NCBI RefSeq assembly: GCF_008831285.2
Contig: NC_045144.1
Location: 20,537,716-20,601,715, forward strand
DNA from: Nymphaea colorata
Lineage: Eukaryota; Streptophyta; Magnoliopsida; Nymphaeales; Nymphaeaceae
Length of the DNA: 64,000 nt
Reading direction: 5' to 3'
Shown: one piece after another, positions 11,056 to 21,699 of the stretch
Numbering within the stretch: the first letter of the stretch is position 1
How the letters are laid out: every line of letters starts with the position of its first letter
Made by a program: the position numbers and the translations under genes
The notes under the pieces: model-generated
Told to the model about the DNA's origin: nothing
Databases searched by the model: none
The model's input: only the letters and a program-made list of their open reading frames with translations

Positions 11056-13145
11056 TCATGCTGCAACTCCTAAAAGAGGAATGATAAGGAAAAGAAAAAT
11101 GAGAGTTTATCCAAGCCATATATGCAGAAAGTGCAAGATAAATTTCTGAAAATGTAAGACAAATAAATTTTCAATTAGCAAATCTCACATGATGTCCCAA
11201 TGCAAAACTAATCACATGATGATAAACAAAAATTTAAGAAAAAATGAAGAAAAAAAACAAAAACCTTCTTTAGAGATTCTTTTTGTGGAACTCATAGCAA
11301 GGAATTCCCTGTTGTCGGGAAGAAGACACACCCGAAACAGGTTTGAGAATGGCAATCAAATACATTGAAACCTCCCACCTTTGACATGAAGAAGAGTTTC
11401 GTTCTATGTTTGATTTAAACATGGTTCCTAGGAAAGCAAAGAGTTTCTAATAGCATCACAGATACGCTTAGAGTTTGTAATGATTTGGCAGCATACCTCT
11501 GTTTGACTGTCTGTTAGTAACATTATATCCTGCCAAGTAGCTCTCAGAAACTTTTGTTGTAGCATCTCCAGCTGAGTTTCCAAGCCCATAACCAAAGGAA
11601 CTAGAACCATCTGGTTCAGAAGTTTCAGACCTCCAAGTTGGATCACCATAGACGGAACTACTACCATAAAGATCTGCATAAGACCCATCATAACCACCAT
11701 TGCTTGCACCATAAGATGCTTGAGAGATGCTGTTTCCACTGCTTCGACCAGCAAAGCTGCTTCCTCCTAAACCATAACTACTCTCTGAGTTTGCATAACC
11801 AAGCATCCCACCTGCATAACCAGAACCATTTCCTCCGCTTTGAACTGAAGCAGAGGGTGACAGTCCCCAAGTTGCACCACTAACTCCAAAGTTCCCATTT
11901 CCAGAAGTTGCATAATCCACTGAACCAGCAGAAGTCGAATTAAGTCCAGCACTGCCCCAAACATTTCGGCCAGATGTATTGAAGAAGGACCCAGCTACCC
12001 CATTACTTCCTGTATACCCAATTGGGTTGTTATATCTACTTGAATTTCCGTTATAATAAGCATTTAAGCCTCTATTATAGTTCAAACTACTGCTGTAACT
12101 GCTACCACTGTAGCTTGGGCTTAGAGAAGGCCCAAAATTGGCACCAAGTCCATAGCTCGGTGGCCCAAATGGAGAATACCCAGTTCGAGAGACTGGAAGA
12201 GGACTAAACCTTCCATCCACCCTCATCTGATATCCACCAAGTGAGTTTGGATTATATCCCTGATTATAGCCATTGAGGATGTTGCTCACCCTGTTTAGTC
12301 CATAACCAAAACCCCCGAGAGGGGACCTACTTGGACCAGGGGACAATTCTTTTGGCACTGCTCTCTTGACCTCCACCATCTTTCCGTTCAGTTCATGGAA
12401 TGTCTTCAGAAGAACCCTGTCCACCGCATCTTCCGAATCATAGGTTATGAATCCAAATCCTCTAGGCCTCTGTGTGTTGTGATCATACATCACAACAACA
12501 TCGGTTATTGTCCCGAACTGATCAAAATACTTCTTAAAATCAGTTTCCGTAACAGTAGAAGCCAAACCACCCACAAAAATCTTCTTGGTCCGTGCAGGAC
12601 TTGCTGACCCATGAATGTTGCCAAGGCTTCGATTCAGGGTATGTTGGTCATCTCTAGGCACAGCCTTCTTTGCTTCAACCTGAAAGGTCATTTCTTTGTT
12701 TTTTCAGATAGATTGCTCAGATCGAAGATACATAGACTTTGAAGCCAGAAGTGCTCGCATAAACACATCGACGACAGAAGCATTCATGCGAATACATTAG
12801 ATATAACAACAGAAATTCAACTGAATGAATGGCTGAACATAACATGGCACATCCAAAAGAGCTAAAAAGGCCTATAAAGCATCTGAGGATAAGCAATTAA
12901 TGCAGCATTCAGACAAAACGTACCGTCCTCCCATCTATCATATGTTTTTCCAGAACCACTCTGTCTGCAACTGCTGGGTCTGCAAATACTACGAAACCAA
13001 AACCACGAGCCCGTCCCGTTGTGCGATCTTTCATGATCACAGCCTCTACAACTTCACCATAAGTCTTGAAGTACTCCTTAAGACGATCTTCATTCGTCTC
13101 CCATGATATCCCACCAATAAACAATTTTCCTAGATCTGATTCCAT
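11056..13145 (-). CDS. hnRNP-like RNA-binding protein with two RRMs and a Gly/Ser/Tyr-rich tail
   Basis: Three coding exons join in frame: 13145-12924, 12679-11497 and 11069-11056, giving 472 aa. RRM1 (about residues 6-75) has RNP2 KLFIGGIS and RNP1 RGFGFVVF. RRM2 (about 105-180) has RNP2 KIFVGGLA and RNP1 RGFGFITY. The rest is a low-complexity Gly/Ser/Tyr/Asn tail. This is the plant 'heterogeneous nuclear ribonucleoprotein 1' family, thought to bind pre-mRNA or mRNA in the nucleus and elsewhere. The start is MESDLGKLF, the usual family start; the ATG lies three bases inside its exon, after a TGCAG acceptor at 13149-13150. The last exon gives SNRGVAA, which I recall as the family's typical end. 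If the last intron (11496-11070) is retained, the protein instead ends GMLPNHYKL at 11468 (477 aa). Confidence 0.93.
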
Positions 13146-13148
13146 GAC

Positions 13149-13900
13149 CTGCATTCACCCACACAATTCGTAAGAGAAGAACAAAAATATTCGCAAGCGC
13201 AACAATTCACCGGAAAAGATAAAAACAGCAGTCGGATCCAAATCACATGAAACAAGCACCTCCCACTGATCACCTGATAGCAGGCTTCAAAGCACAAGCA
13301 TAAAACGGAATTTTGAACATACATATCAAGAATTCCGCCAACTACTAAAATCCAAGAACCAAAAAAGCAACGGCTCATGGAATCTATCCAAAATACATCG
13401 GCTCCGTTTCATGAGATCGGAAGGACATCTATTGTCGCTCAAGTCATACAAAACGGACGTCGACCAATCGAAATAAAACGTAATTAGCGGAATCGAACCA
13501 CCTGGACTCGAAATTCAGCAAAGAAATAAATGTGAAAAGAATCAAGGCGTACAAGCTAACCCGATAATTAGGAAAATGGAATCGGAATTGATGAGATCAA
13601 GACCAAGCTAGCGTTCCTTCCAATTCGATCAGGAACTCGCGGATCCTCACGTAAAGCCGGCCTCCCCCAAAAATCACCTTCAGATCCAAAAACAAAACAC
13701 CCACAAAATTTTCAGATGTATACGAAGGAACCACCGCCAGAAACAGCCATCTAATGGATAGATAAACGTCGAAGCCCGACCATCATAAACACGAATCTTC
13801 TCGATTTCGACGAGAATTGTATGGAAACTTACCGATCGGAAAAACTAGAAGAGACCAAGTTGGATTGGAGGATTGATAAGATCCGAGAGGGACAAAAATG
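13149..13900 (-). other. 5' UTR exon and leader intron of the RRM gene
   Basis: On the minus strand a likely non-coding first exon ends at 13833 (…TTTCCGATCG) before a consensus GTAAGT donor at 13832-13827. The matching acceptor TGCAG is at 13150-13149, three bases before the start codon. Leader introns of this size (about 680 bp) are common in plant RNA-binding protein genes and often raise expression. The transcription start is not resolved; 13900 is an estimate. Confidence 0.65.
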
Positions 13901-13989
13901 AAATGGTGGGTGTGTTCATCCTCCCGAAACACCCCCCCTTGTTTTGCCCCCCTGCTTAGCGCTTATGATAAGAAATGGCAATTCAGAAG

Positions 13990-14220
13990 AATATTTTCGA
14001 CGCCCGAGAGAGAGAAAGAGAGAGAGAGAGAAAGAAGGTGGGCGTGGAGAATCTAAAATTTATATGTCAGGAGAGAGAAAGAGAGAGGAGAGGAAGGACG
14101 GACGGATGGATGAATGGCTGGGTGGATGAGTTGGAGGAGGAAGGGGCGTCCTCCCTCCTCATGTATAATGGTATTTTAGAGAGAGAAAGAGAGAGAGAGA
14201 AAGCAGGGGCTCGGCTGGCA
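13990..14220. promoter_or_regulatory. GA-rich promoter-proximal region of the RRM gene
   Basis: Several GAGA blocks (about 14007-14035, 14068-14092 and 14178-14202) lie just upstream of the minus-strand RRM gene. On the sense strand they are CT-rich, as in Y-patch or GAGA-type plant promoters. No clear TATA box was found. Regulatory role is inferred from position. Confidence 0.35.
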
Positions 14221-14407
14221 ACGTTTTTGCCGAATTCAAAAATGAAGAAAAACTCTCTCCCCCTCTCTCTCTCCACCATCATTAACAAAGAAATAATTAC
14301 AGAGAGAATACGGTTCCAGAAAAGCAATGGCTCTCACCCTCCCTCTCTCGCTCTAACTAATCCACCATCAAAAATTTCTTGAGCATCTTTATGATCATCT
14401 AATTCAA

Positions 14408-14465
14408 TCGATCCGTTTTTTCGGCTGTCGAATCGATCCGTTTTTTCGGCTGTCGAATCGATCCC
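14408..14465. repeat. 25-bp tandem repeat, about 2.3 units
   Basis: The unit TCGATCCGTTTTTTCGGCTG plus TCGAA occurs exactly at 14408-14432 and 14433-14457, then a partial third copy TCGATCCC. Each unit contains CCGTTTTTTCGG, which can fold on itself. Confidence 0.9.
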
Positions 14466-15059
14466 TCCCCCTCTCTCAAGGAATCGGATCCATCTGGGCA
14501 CCATGAGAAATTATGCTTCTTCACGACTTTCATCTTGGTACAGAGATCAAATCTTTTTTTTGTTCGTGTTTATAAGAAACAGGACTAGCCTTTCAGTGAA
14601 TTTCATCGTGGCATAATCTCTCTCTACAATCAAGGAATCTGATCATCTTGAGTTTCATTAACAAATTTCGTTTCTCCACATAGAATTTACTTAAAGAGCG
14701 TTCAGAGTTGTGATAAAATCTTGATATTGTAAACTTGGTAGCTGGTAAGTCCCATTTTTCTTTTTGTTTTCTAAGCTTCCAAATAATCACAGGAAAATCA
14801 TGTTATTTCCAAAAATGCTATCAGCTTCTTTAAATTGCTGCATCTTGTTTGTTGATTAACGTGATCAATACTTTCGACCAACTCCTATCAACTCCAAACA
14901 ATAGATCTATGCATAGTTGATGAAATCATCCTTTCGAATCTTAAACATAGCCTTAGAATTTAAATGAAATTTACTCATAAAACTGCAAAAATATAATTTC
15001 TTCAATAATGCAAAACTTTGTCAAACGCTTTTGATTGGCATATTTTGGTTGGTTTATAA

Positions 15060-15420
15060 CTCGGGCAATTAATCATGCGCATCGAGCTAGCCCAGTTCGA
15101 TAAGGAGCTAGGCTCGGGCTGGCCCGACACTCGAAATTTGGACCCAAGCCTGGGCCGATCATTAAAACCTTGAGTTCGAGTCCAACTCGATTAAATTAAA
15201 AAATATATTTTTAATACAAAATAATATATAAATATAATTTATCATAATAAAATATTAAATTTATATATATATTAATAGTAAATATTTAAAAACTATAGAA
15301 CCCACTCAGGTTTATCGGGCCTAGTTCCCTTTTTTTCAGGCCGGGCTCCAGTCGGACCAAGTGCTAGTACCCAACGGCGGCCCAGCCCAATGCCCAGGCT
15401 TACGGGCAATAGTTTGTCTA
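15060..15420. mobile_element. MITE-like element with GGGCC-rich ends and AT-rich core
   Basis: GC-rich arms (…GGCTCGGGCTGGCCCGAC… and …GGCCGGGCTCCAG…GCCCAGCCCAATGCCCAGGC) flank a core made almost only of A and T with TTAATA/TAATATT repeats. The same arrangement recurs at about 52395-52620 (…GGGCCAGGCAC… AT core …GTCGGGCCAGACC). No coding sequence. Ends and target duplication are not resolved. Confidence 0.5.
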
Positions 15421-15616
15421 GTAGCGTAAAACGTAGGACTAGTACCTACTCCTGATGTTCATGCCGGCTTCAGCTTTTGTTTGGTTTGCAAGTCAAGCAA
15501 ACTAGAGAGTTGTTCGCTTGCCTAGCAGCATAAAACCAATAAGACTAGTACCTAGTCCATGATGCCTATGCCAAGCGGCATGGCGAGAGGGTCAGTAAGG
15601 GTCATGGCTCCCTCTC

Positions 15617-15655
15617 ATATATATATATATATATATATAGATATATATATATATA
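15617..15655. repeat. (AT)n microsatellite
   Basis: About 19 AT units with a single G interruption near 15640. Confidence 0.9.
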
Positions 15656-16602
15656 ATGTTACAAAATTTTCATTTAGCCTATATAAAAAAAATGAAAATT
15701 TATATTGAAGCATCTGTTAAAATTTTGAAACTATTATTCTGGCTTCTTAATGAAAAAATCCTAGCTTCACCCCCTGCTTCTGGTTCGGCTTGTCCTGAAC
15801 AATGATGCCCAGAGATGTCATATTCGAACTAAAAAGATCATGCATTCTCAATTAAATTTTTGTTGCCAGTGGACAAATAAAAAATCCAGTTAGCGTTGGA
15901 GATCTTTTCTTGATATATTAATATCTAAATGTAAAGGGGAGAAAACCCAAAAGATTAAGCCTGGAAAAGCTGAATAATGATTTTTCTTTTTCATACAAAA
16001 AGGCTCCTTCTAGATTGACCAGACTTGTCACATTCAACATGCTTCTCATCAACAATGTAAAACTGCAAAACCACTTACCAATAAATGAAAAGACTTTGGG
16101 AAACATTAAGATGGAGAAAGAATGCTTAAAAAATAAGAACCTTTTTTGTTTTTGTGCCTTCCTTTTGTTTATAATTTCAAAAAAAAGCTGCATTTTATAA
16201 GTTTTCCAATAAGGATCTCGCTTTTTATGAACCCAAAAGAAAAACCATAAAAGGGTCAATTGCAATGGGTTTCAGCATTGCTCTCTATCACAACATCCCA
16301 CTCCTTCCTACCATTTTCCGCTAATTTTTTTTTTCTCTGGCGAAGAAAAAATAACTTCAAACCTACATTTGATAGTTTTTCTAAAGCCCTGACAGATGTC
16401 ATGCATTGGTCGAGTCATAGGCCGTTAGGCAGTGAAAGCCAGTGCATGCTAGGACCTTTAAGGCGAGGGTTTTCAAATTTCAGCCAGGGTGGAGGCAAGG
16501 TGGGCCGGCAGGGGCCATAGTTTTTAAAAAGCCAAATTTTTACAAGAAAATTTAGTTGGCATGTGGAAAAAATTCTAGAAATTATATAGTGGCATTTCCT
16601 AA

Positions 16603-17059
16603 GGATGTCAACATATCAGATTCAGATCGGATATATCTTTAATCATATCCGTTTTTTTAATATCCACATAGTCATTAGAATTCAGATTCAAATTCGAATA
16701 AAGAAAAGTCATATAGAATCTGAATGAGAAATTTAATTTTACAATCTGAATTTGATTCGAATATGATTTTTATATTTATATATGAATTTGAATGCGAATT
16801 TTGAATAGGATTTTTGTCTATTTTCAAAATTTAATAGCGTTTGATACAAGATATTGTTTAAAAATGAATATGATATGAATCTATATCCAAATCCGATCTG
16901 ATATTTATGTATATCTGAATATGAATCTGATTGAATGTCATTTATTAAATCTGGATCTGAACCGACTTTTTAATCGGATATTAATTTTTTTTTCATATCT
17001 GATTTTTTTCAGATCGGTTCAGTAGAATATCCAATTCAAATCAGATATATTGACATTTC
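16603..17059. mobile_element. MITE family B: GATCCG/GAATCTGA-rich element
   Basis: Begins GGATGTCAACATATCAGATT and ends with AATCAGATATATTGACATTT, which are imperfect inverted repeats. The interior is a dense mixture of ATCTGAAT, GAATTTGAAT and ATCCGATC words in both orientations. Related fragments occur at about 38860-38968 with 39560-39760, at 40127-40330, in the 42900-43625 area and at 57785-58213. No transposase. This resembles a widespread class of plant non-autonomous elements; the superfamily is not certain. Confidence 0.6.
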
Positions 17060-18378
17060 TAACCTTTCCTGCTGAAAAATCCTAGATCTACCACTGATTG
17101 AAGCAACTCACCCTTTGCGAAAGCCAATGCATGCAAGGATCAGGAAGATGAAATGGTCATGAAGAAGTTTAAGTGTCTTCGTGAATTATCAAGCCTCTCA
17201 GCTCAAGATTGTTTCATCCCAAGTAAGAGAGAGAGAGAGAGAAAAAAAAAAAAAAGAGAATCACAAAAAAATAATCATTTTTTTTAATTATAGAGAAAAA
17301 GTAGGCTTTGGAAAAAGTATTTTCTCGGAGGGCCAGTTTGACACATTGAAAATATGGAATTAAAAGGAATTTTATAGAAACTTATTTTAGGAATTAAAAA
17401 AATAGAAGCAAAATCCAGATTTCTAAAATCTCTTTGTGTTTGCTTGACTTGGTCTTATGTTTCAGGAGACAAATTTCTCAGTTTGATAAGAATTAAAGAT
17501 AAAAAACAGAGCCGTTGGAGAGTAAGCATTGCTTTGAAGCCAACAATTATTTTTTGCGTCCGGAAAACTTTTCTCCACCTCTTTGGTGGGACAGAATTTT
17601 CTAAAAGAAGTTCCTGAAAACCGATCCAATTGTAAGCTTTTTTCATCCCAAGTTTGTTTGATGGGTGGAAAAAATTTTTAAAAAAATGAATTTATTTCCA
17701 ATACTACACGGCCCTAATGAGGAGAGCATGTGGATTTGGGAAGCACGTCTAAAGCCAACCCTTTCTTTTTCTTTTCTTTTCTTTTTTTCTTTCTTTCTTC
17801 TTCTTTCTTTTATTTAAATGATTTGGGCAAGATATCAAATTAAAAAAGAGAGGTGAAATGTTAAAATCAACTTGGTAACGAGGAGCATTTACTATAGTCT
17901 CCATCGGAGGCCGTGCTATTACATGTGACTTAGCAAGCAAGGTTGATACAAGTGGGCGACGGATCTGTCTTGGATTTAGTTCCCAAATCCAACTACCAAC
18001 TCCACTATTTCAACCATAGTGGTTGCCAGTTTCACAAAATTCCTGCCTTCTAAACCCTTTTTTAAATAAAAAAATATATAAAAAAATGGTGTCAAAACGA
18101 GCTGGATCTACCTTGCAAGCGGATCGAATTTAAAATTTAATATACAAATGGCGCCTTTGGCATTTTAGACTCACCTACCTGATCAGAATCGTATGTAGAT
18201 GGTTGAGAGAAAAACAAAGAGAAAATGGTGACAGACAATTTCATCATCTAGTATCAGTTTTTACTTTTTTTGTTCATGTTTTTTCTCAACCATTCATCTG
18301 TATCCAATGGACAGCCTTGATGATTGGGTGACTCATAATAACTAAAGGATATCAATAGCTATAGTCACCATTTACTCG

Positions 18379-18382
<4 letters not shown>

Positions 18383-18419
<37 letters not shown>

Positions 18420-18437
18420 AGAGAGAGAGAGAGAGAG
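18383..18437. repeat. Compound (TA)n-(GA)n microsatellite
   Basis: About 16 TA units followed by about 10 GA units. Further AT runs lie at 18712-18730 and 18812-18847 within the same 500 bp. Confidence 0.9.
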
Positions 18438-18807
18438 ATTGAATTGTAGTGATCAAACTGTCACAAATCACCCGAATTACTAATGAAGTATATCCAATTC
18501 ATCATGATGGATGGTTGAATAACAATAAGAAAAGAAAAAGTGATAAGCTTTTTTGTCATCTAGTACTAACCTATACTTTTTTTTTCTTTTTTCTTCCAAC
18601 CATTCATCATGAGAAAAAAAAGAGAAAAAAAGAAAGAGAAGACCATAAAACTTTCTTGTTCTCAATGTCAATAGTTTTTTTTTTGTCTAAAAATTATGAG
18701 CTATATATTTTATATATATATATATATAAAGAGAGAGAAAGAATAACAAAAAACAAAGAGGGGCAGAATTGGTATGTATCAGACCCTTAATGTCCACTAC
18801 TTAATTT

Positions 18808-18850
<43 letters not shown>

Positions 18851-19342
18851 GTGCTAATCCCCATCATTGATCTTTTCAAAATTGATGATTAATAGAAAAA
18901 CAAGAAAAAGAAAAAAACAATGTATTTAACATTTCGTAAAATTCCAGCTCGTTCAATTAGATCAACTTACAACCACTTGTATGGAATTGTGGTTGAATAA
19001 TCGTAATCATGTGAATGAAATGATTACCTTCATTTTCACTTTCATTTTCTCACTTATTTTTTCCTTGCTGCATGACTATCCTCTCCACCCTAAAAAAGTG
19101 ACAGATCTTAGTGAGAGATGTAGTTGCCACAGTCTTCAAGAAAGTGGGCTTTAGCCCAGCTGGCCCATATGTAACCCACTTCTGATTTGATAGGCTAATT
19201 TCCAGACTTGGAGAAGAAGTTTGGGTTTAACTTAAGCAAGAAAGCTAATTGTGGGTTGCCATTTTCCAATCTTAGGCGGACTTGCGTCAACTAACTAATA
19301 TCTCACGTAGCCTCAGCCGCTCCCTAATGCCATTTGTTAAAT

Positions 19343-19640
19343 GAGTCCACACTATAGTCACAAATAACGTCTTGGAATTTTAAACGGTGAGGTTTTTTTT
19401 AGGTATATTACAGCGAGCTTGAAAAATATGAGAAAAAATAATATTTAAAAAAAATAACGAAAAATAAATAAGTGAAAAAATAATAACACAAACGTTAAAA
19501 GATAAGTAAATTTACAAAAAATAAGAAATAAATTTTTTTCAAACAAATGTGTTTTTTAAGTTTTAAACGGCATTTCATTTTCTGGTACTTTTTTGTGTTT
19601 TTTCAAAAATAACTCTTTTTTTTTTGTAACTATGGACTCC
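19343..19640. mobile_element. MITE family A, copy 2
   Basis: Left end GAGTCCACACTATAGTCAC, right end GTAACTATGGACTCC: imperfect terminal inverted repeats. The interior matches copy 3 at 54841-55198 in the order AAATAACGT, TTTTAAACG, GAGCTTGAAAAA, AAATAAGTGA and AAGATAAGTA. Non-coding. Confidence 0.75.
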
Positions 19641-19979
19641 AAACTAGTGGCAGAGCCACATATAAGTGGGTGTCCCACAAAAACTCTTTATTTTCACATT
19701 CAATATTTAAAAAAATATATATATGTTCATTTATATTATAGATTTGAGATCCACTTTAGGTGTTATTGTGAATTTCAGCTATGGTGGATTTCAAATCCCC
19801 TCAGATCTGAGATTCATAGAGAATCAAATGCAACGTTAAGTGTGAAGGTTTTATATTTAATGCCCATCAGCCTAAAATTCTTGGTCCACACAGGCAAAGA
19901 CTTTGAATGGCATTCTAGAATGTATAGTAGTGTTCTATCGAAGTACCACTTATTTATTTACATCTAATGCCTAGGTTTG

Positions 19980-19983
<4 letters not shown>

Positions 19984-20022
<39 letters not shown>
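19984..20022. repeat. (TA)n microsatellite
   Basis: About 19 uninterrupted TA units. Confidence 0.95.
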
Positions 20023-20026
<4 letters not shown>

Positions 20027-21699
20027 AAAGTATGCACCATAACTGTTGCTAAAAGCACCATATATAAACTTTTTTGTTCCATAAACTCTTGTTAATATTC
20101 TTGTGGCAACTGTTCGGCAATATCTGGTGTCAGTAGGTCTCTTTCAAATTGATGAACTTGATGATTAACATCAATTTTCAGAACACCAACTGTTTGTACT
20201 GTAAAATGAGGTCATTGATGTACAAGTTGAAGCATAGTGAAGCACAATAACACCATAAAACACCAAGGTGAGCTCTCTGTACCCTAATAAATAAAAGATT
20301 AGATAAAAACTTCGACTCTTCTAAACAATAAAATGAATTACTCATCGTGCTCAACAAAAATAATCAATTGAACAACACAAAGCTTTCTTTTGTACCACAA
20401 TCAAAATCTTCTCCTTCTTCTTTGAATAGAATGACTATTAAAGCGCCGTACTCGTGTCAGTCATGTATCAAACACGAACGTACCCTTTTAAATACTTTAA
20501 AGAAGGTAAAACTTAATTTCCAAAATTATGTGTTAAAATTTATTGTTCAGTCAAAAGGAGAAAAGGACATGCATAACAAACGCAATGTTAATGCGGACGG
20601 CAATTAATTATTTTTGGTCTCTTTATTCATATTAAATGCGTTTAGCAAATTAATGTTTAAGAGTCAGCCTTGTGGTCATAATTTAGGGGAATTTTTGTTT
20701 TTGTGCCTACAATTCGCCTATAATTCGAAAAAAAAAATAGTTTTTATAATTTTTCTAATAAAATTTACTTTTCTGACAAAAAACATTTGAAATACACTTT
20801 TCGTTAAAAAACACACAAAGAAAAGGGTTTGGCTGCAATTTTTTTCAATGTTATTTTCTACTAAATTACATTCTTATTCATCGTTGCTCTTGCCAAGTTT
20901 TAATGTGCCATCTAAAAGTCATGAATGTAATTACCTGAAAATTCTGCTTTTTGGAAAGTTAGGGGAAAAGTAGGGAAAAATTTCCCATAATCTAAAATAA
21001 AAGAGAATTGACCGTTTAAAATATTTTAATTTGAAATTTATAATCCTTATCTTTGTCATTGCAAAGCTCGAGGCAGCCTTGCTGAATGGAATGATGATAC
21101 TACTTTTTCTTTTTCACAATAATGAAGAAACCCCTTTTAGCTTAAAAAAGAAAAACTAAAATAAAAATTATTACATATTAATATAGTCTGGAAAAGTTTA
21201 ACTTCGATACTTATGTTTGATTGGTGTTCGATTGCTAAGGAGTCACATCCAAAACGCGTTTGAATGAGTGGACAAAATTTCAACCAAAGTGTTTGGTTTG
21301 GTTTGGTGGATTTTAACTCGCTTCTTAATCGGCTTTTATTTATACAATAAAAATAAATAAAATAAGGCACTAACATTTATAAGCTATTAAAAGTCATTAA
21401 CAGAATTAATATATTCTCACCTTTTACAAGATGGGTATTTTGGTAATTTAATTTTGGTTTTATTTTTTTTCCCAGTTTCTCCTTGCATGTAAGTCGTCCT
21501 ATAAAGATATAAAGATGTTTGGTAAAAATAACACTTATTCAATTAATTTTACTCTACTGCAATCAAATGGTTTGATTCTGAAATTGAAAGAAGTAAAATT
21601 TATCATATATTTTTTCCACCATTTTTTTTTATGATAAATTTATCACGTTAAATTCTTTCTTACCATCAAACAGTAAGACATCTATAAAATGTAGTGTTT

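Larger units (their letters stand above)
13901..21690. other. Transposon-rich intergenic region
   Basis: Apart from the elements listed separately, this AT-rich stretch contains no gene I can support. It carries several long AT microsatellites and at least four MITE-like elements. A segment at about 16139-16290 and another at about 20692-20850 share the motif order TTTTTGTTTTTGTGCCT…TATAATT.GAAAAAAAA…TTTTATAA.TTTTCCAATAA, so they are copies of one further repeat. A possible element at 17333-17714 has GGGCC-type ends but no clear target duplication. Confidence 0.5.

Noticed and set aside
17333-17714. Possible Tourist-type MITE (GGGCCAG… to …GGCCC)
   Set aside because: Only the first five terminal bases pair convincingly and there is no matching TAA/TTA duplication on both sides, so it is not listed as an element.
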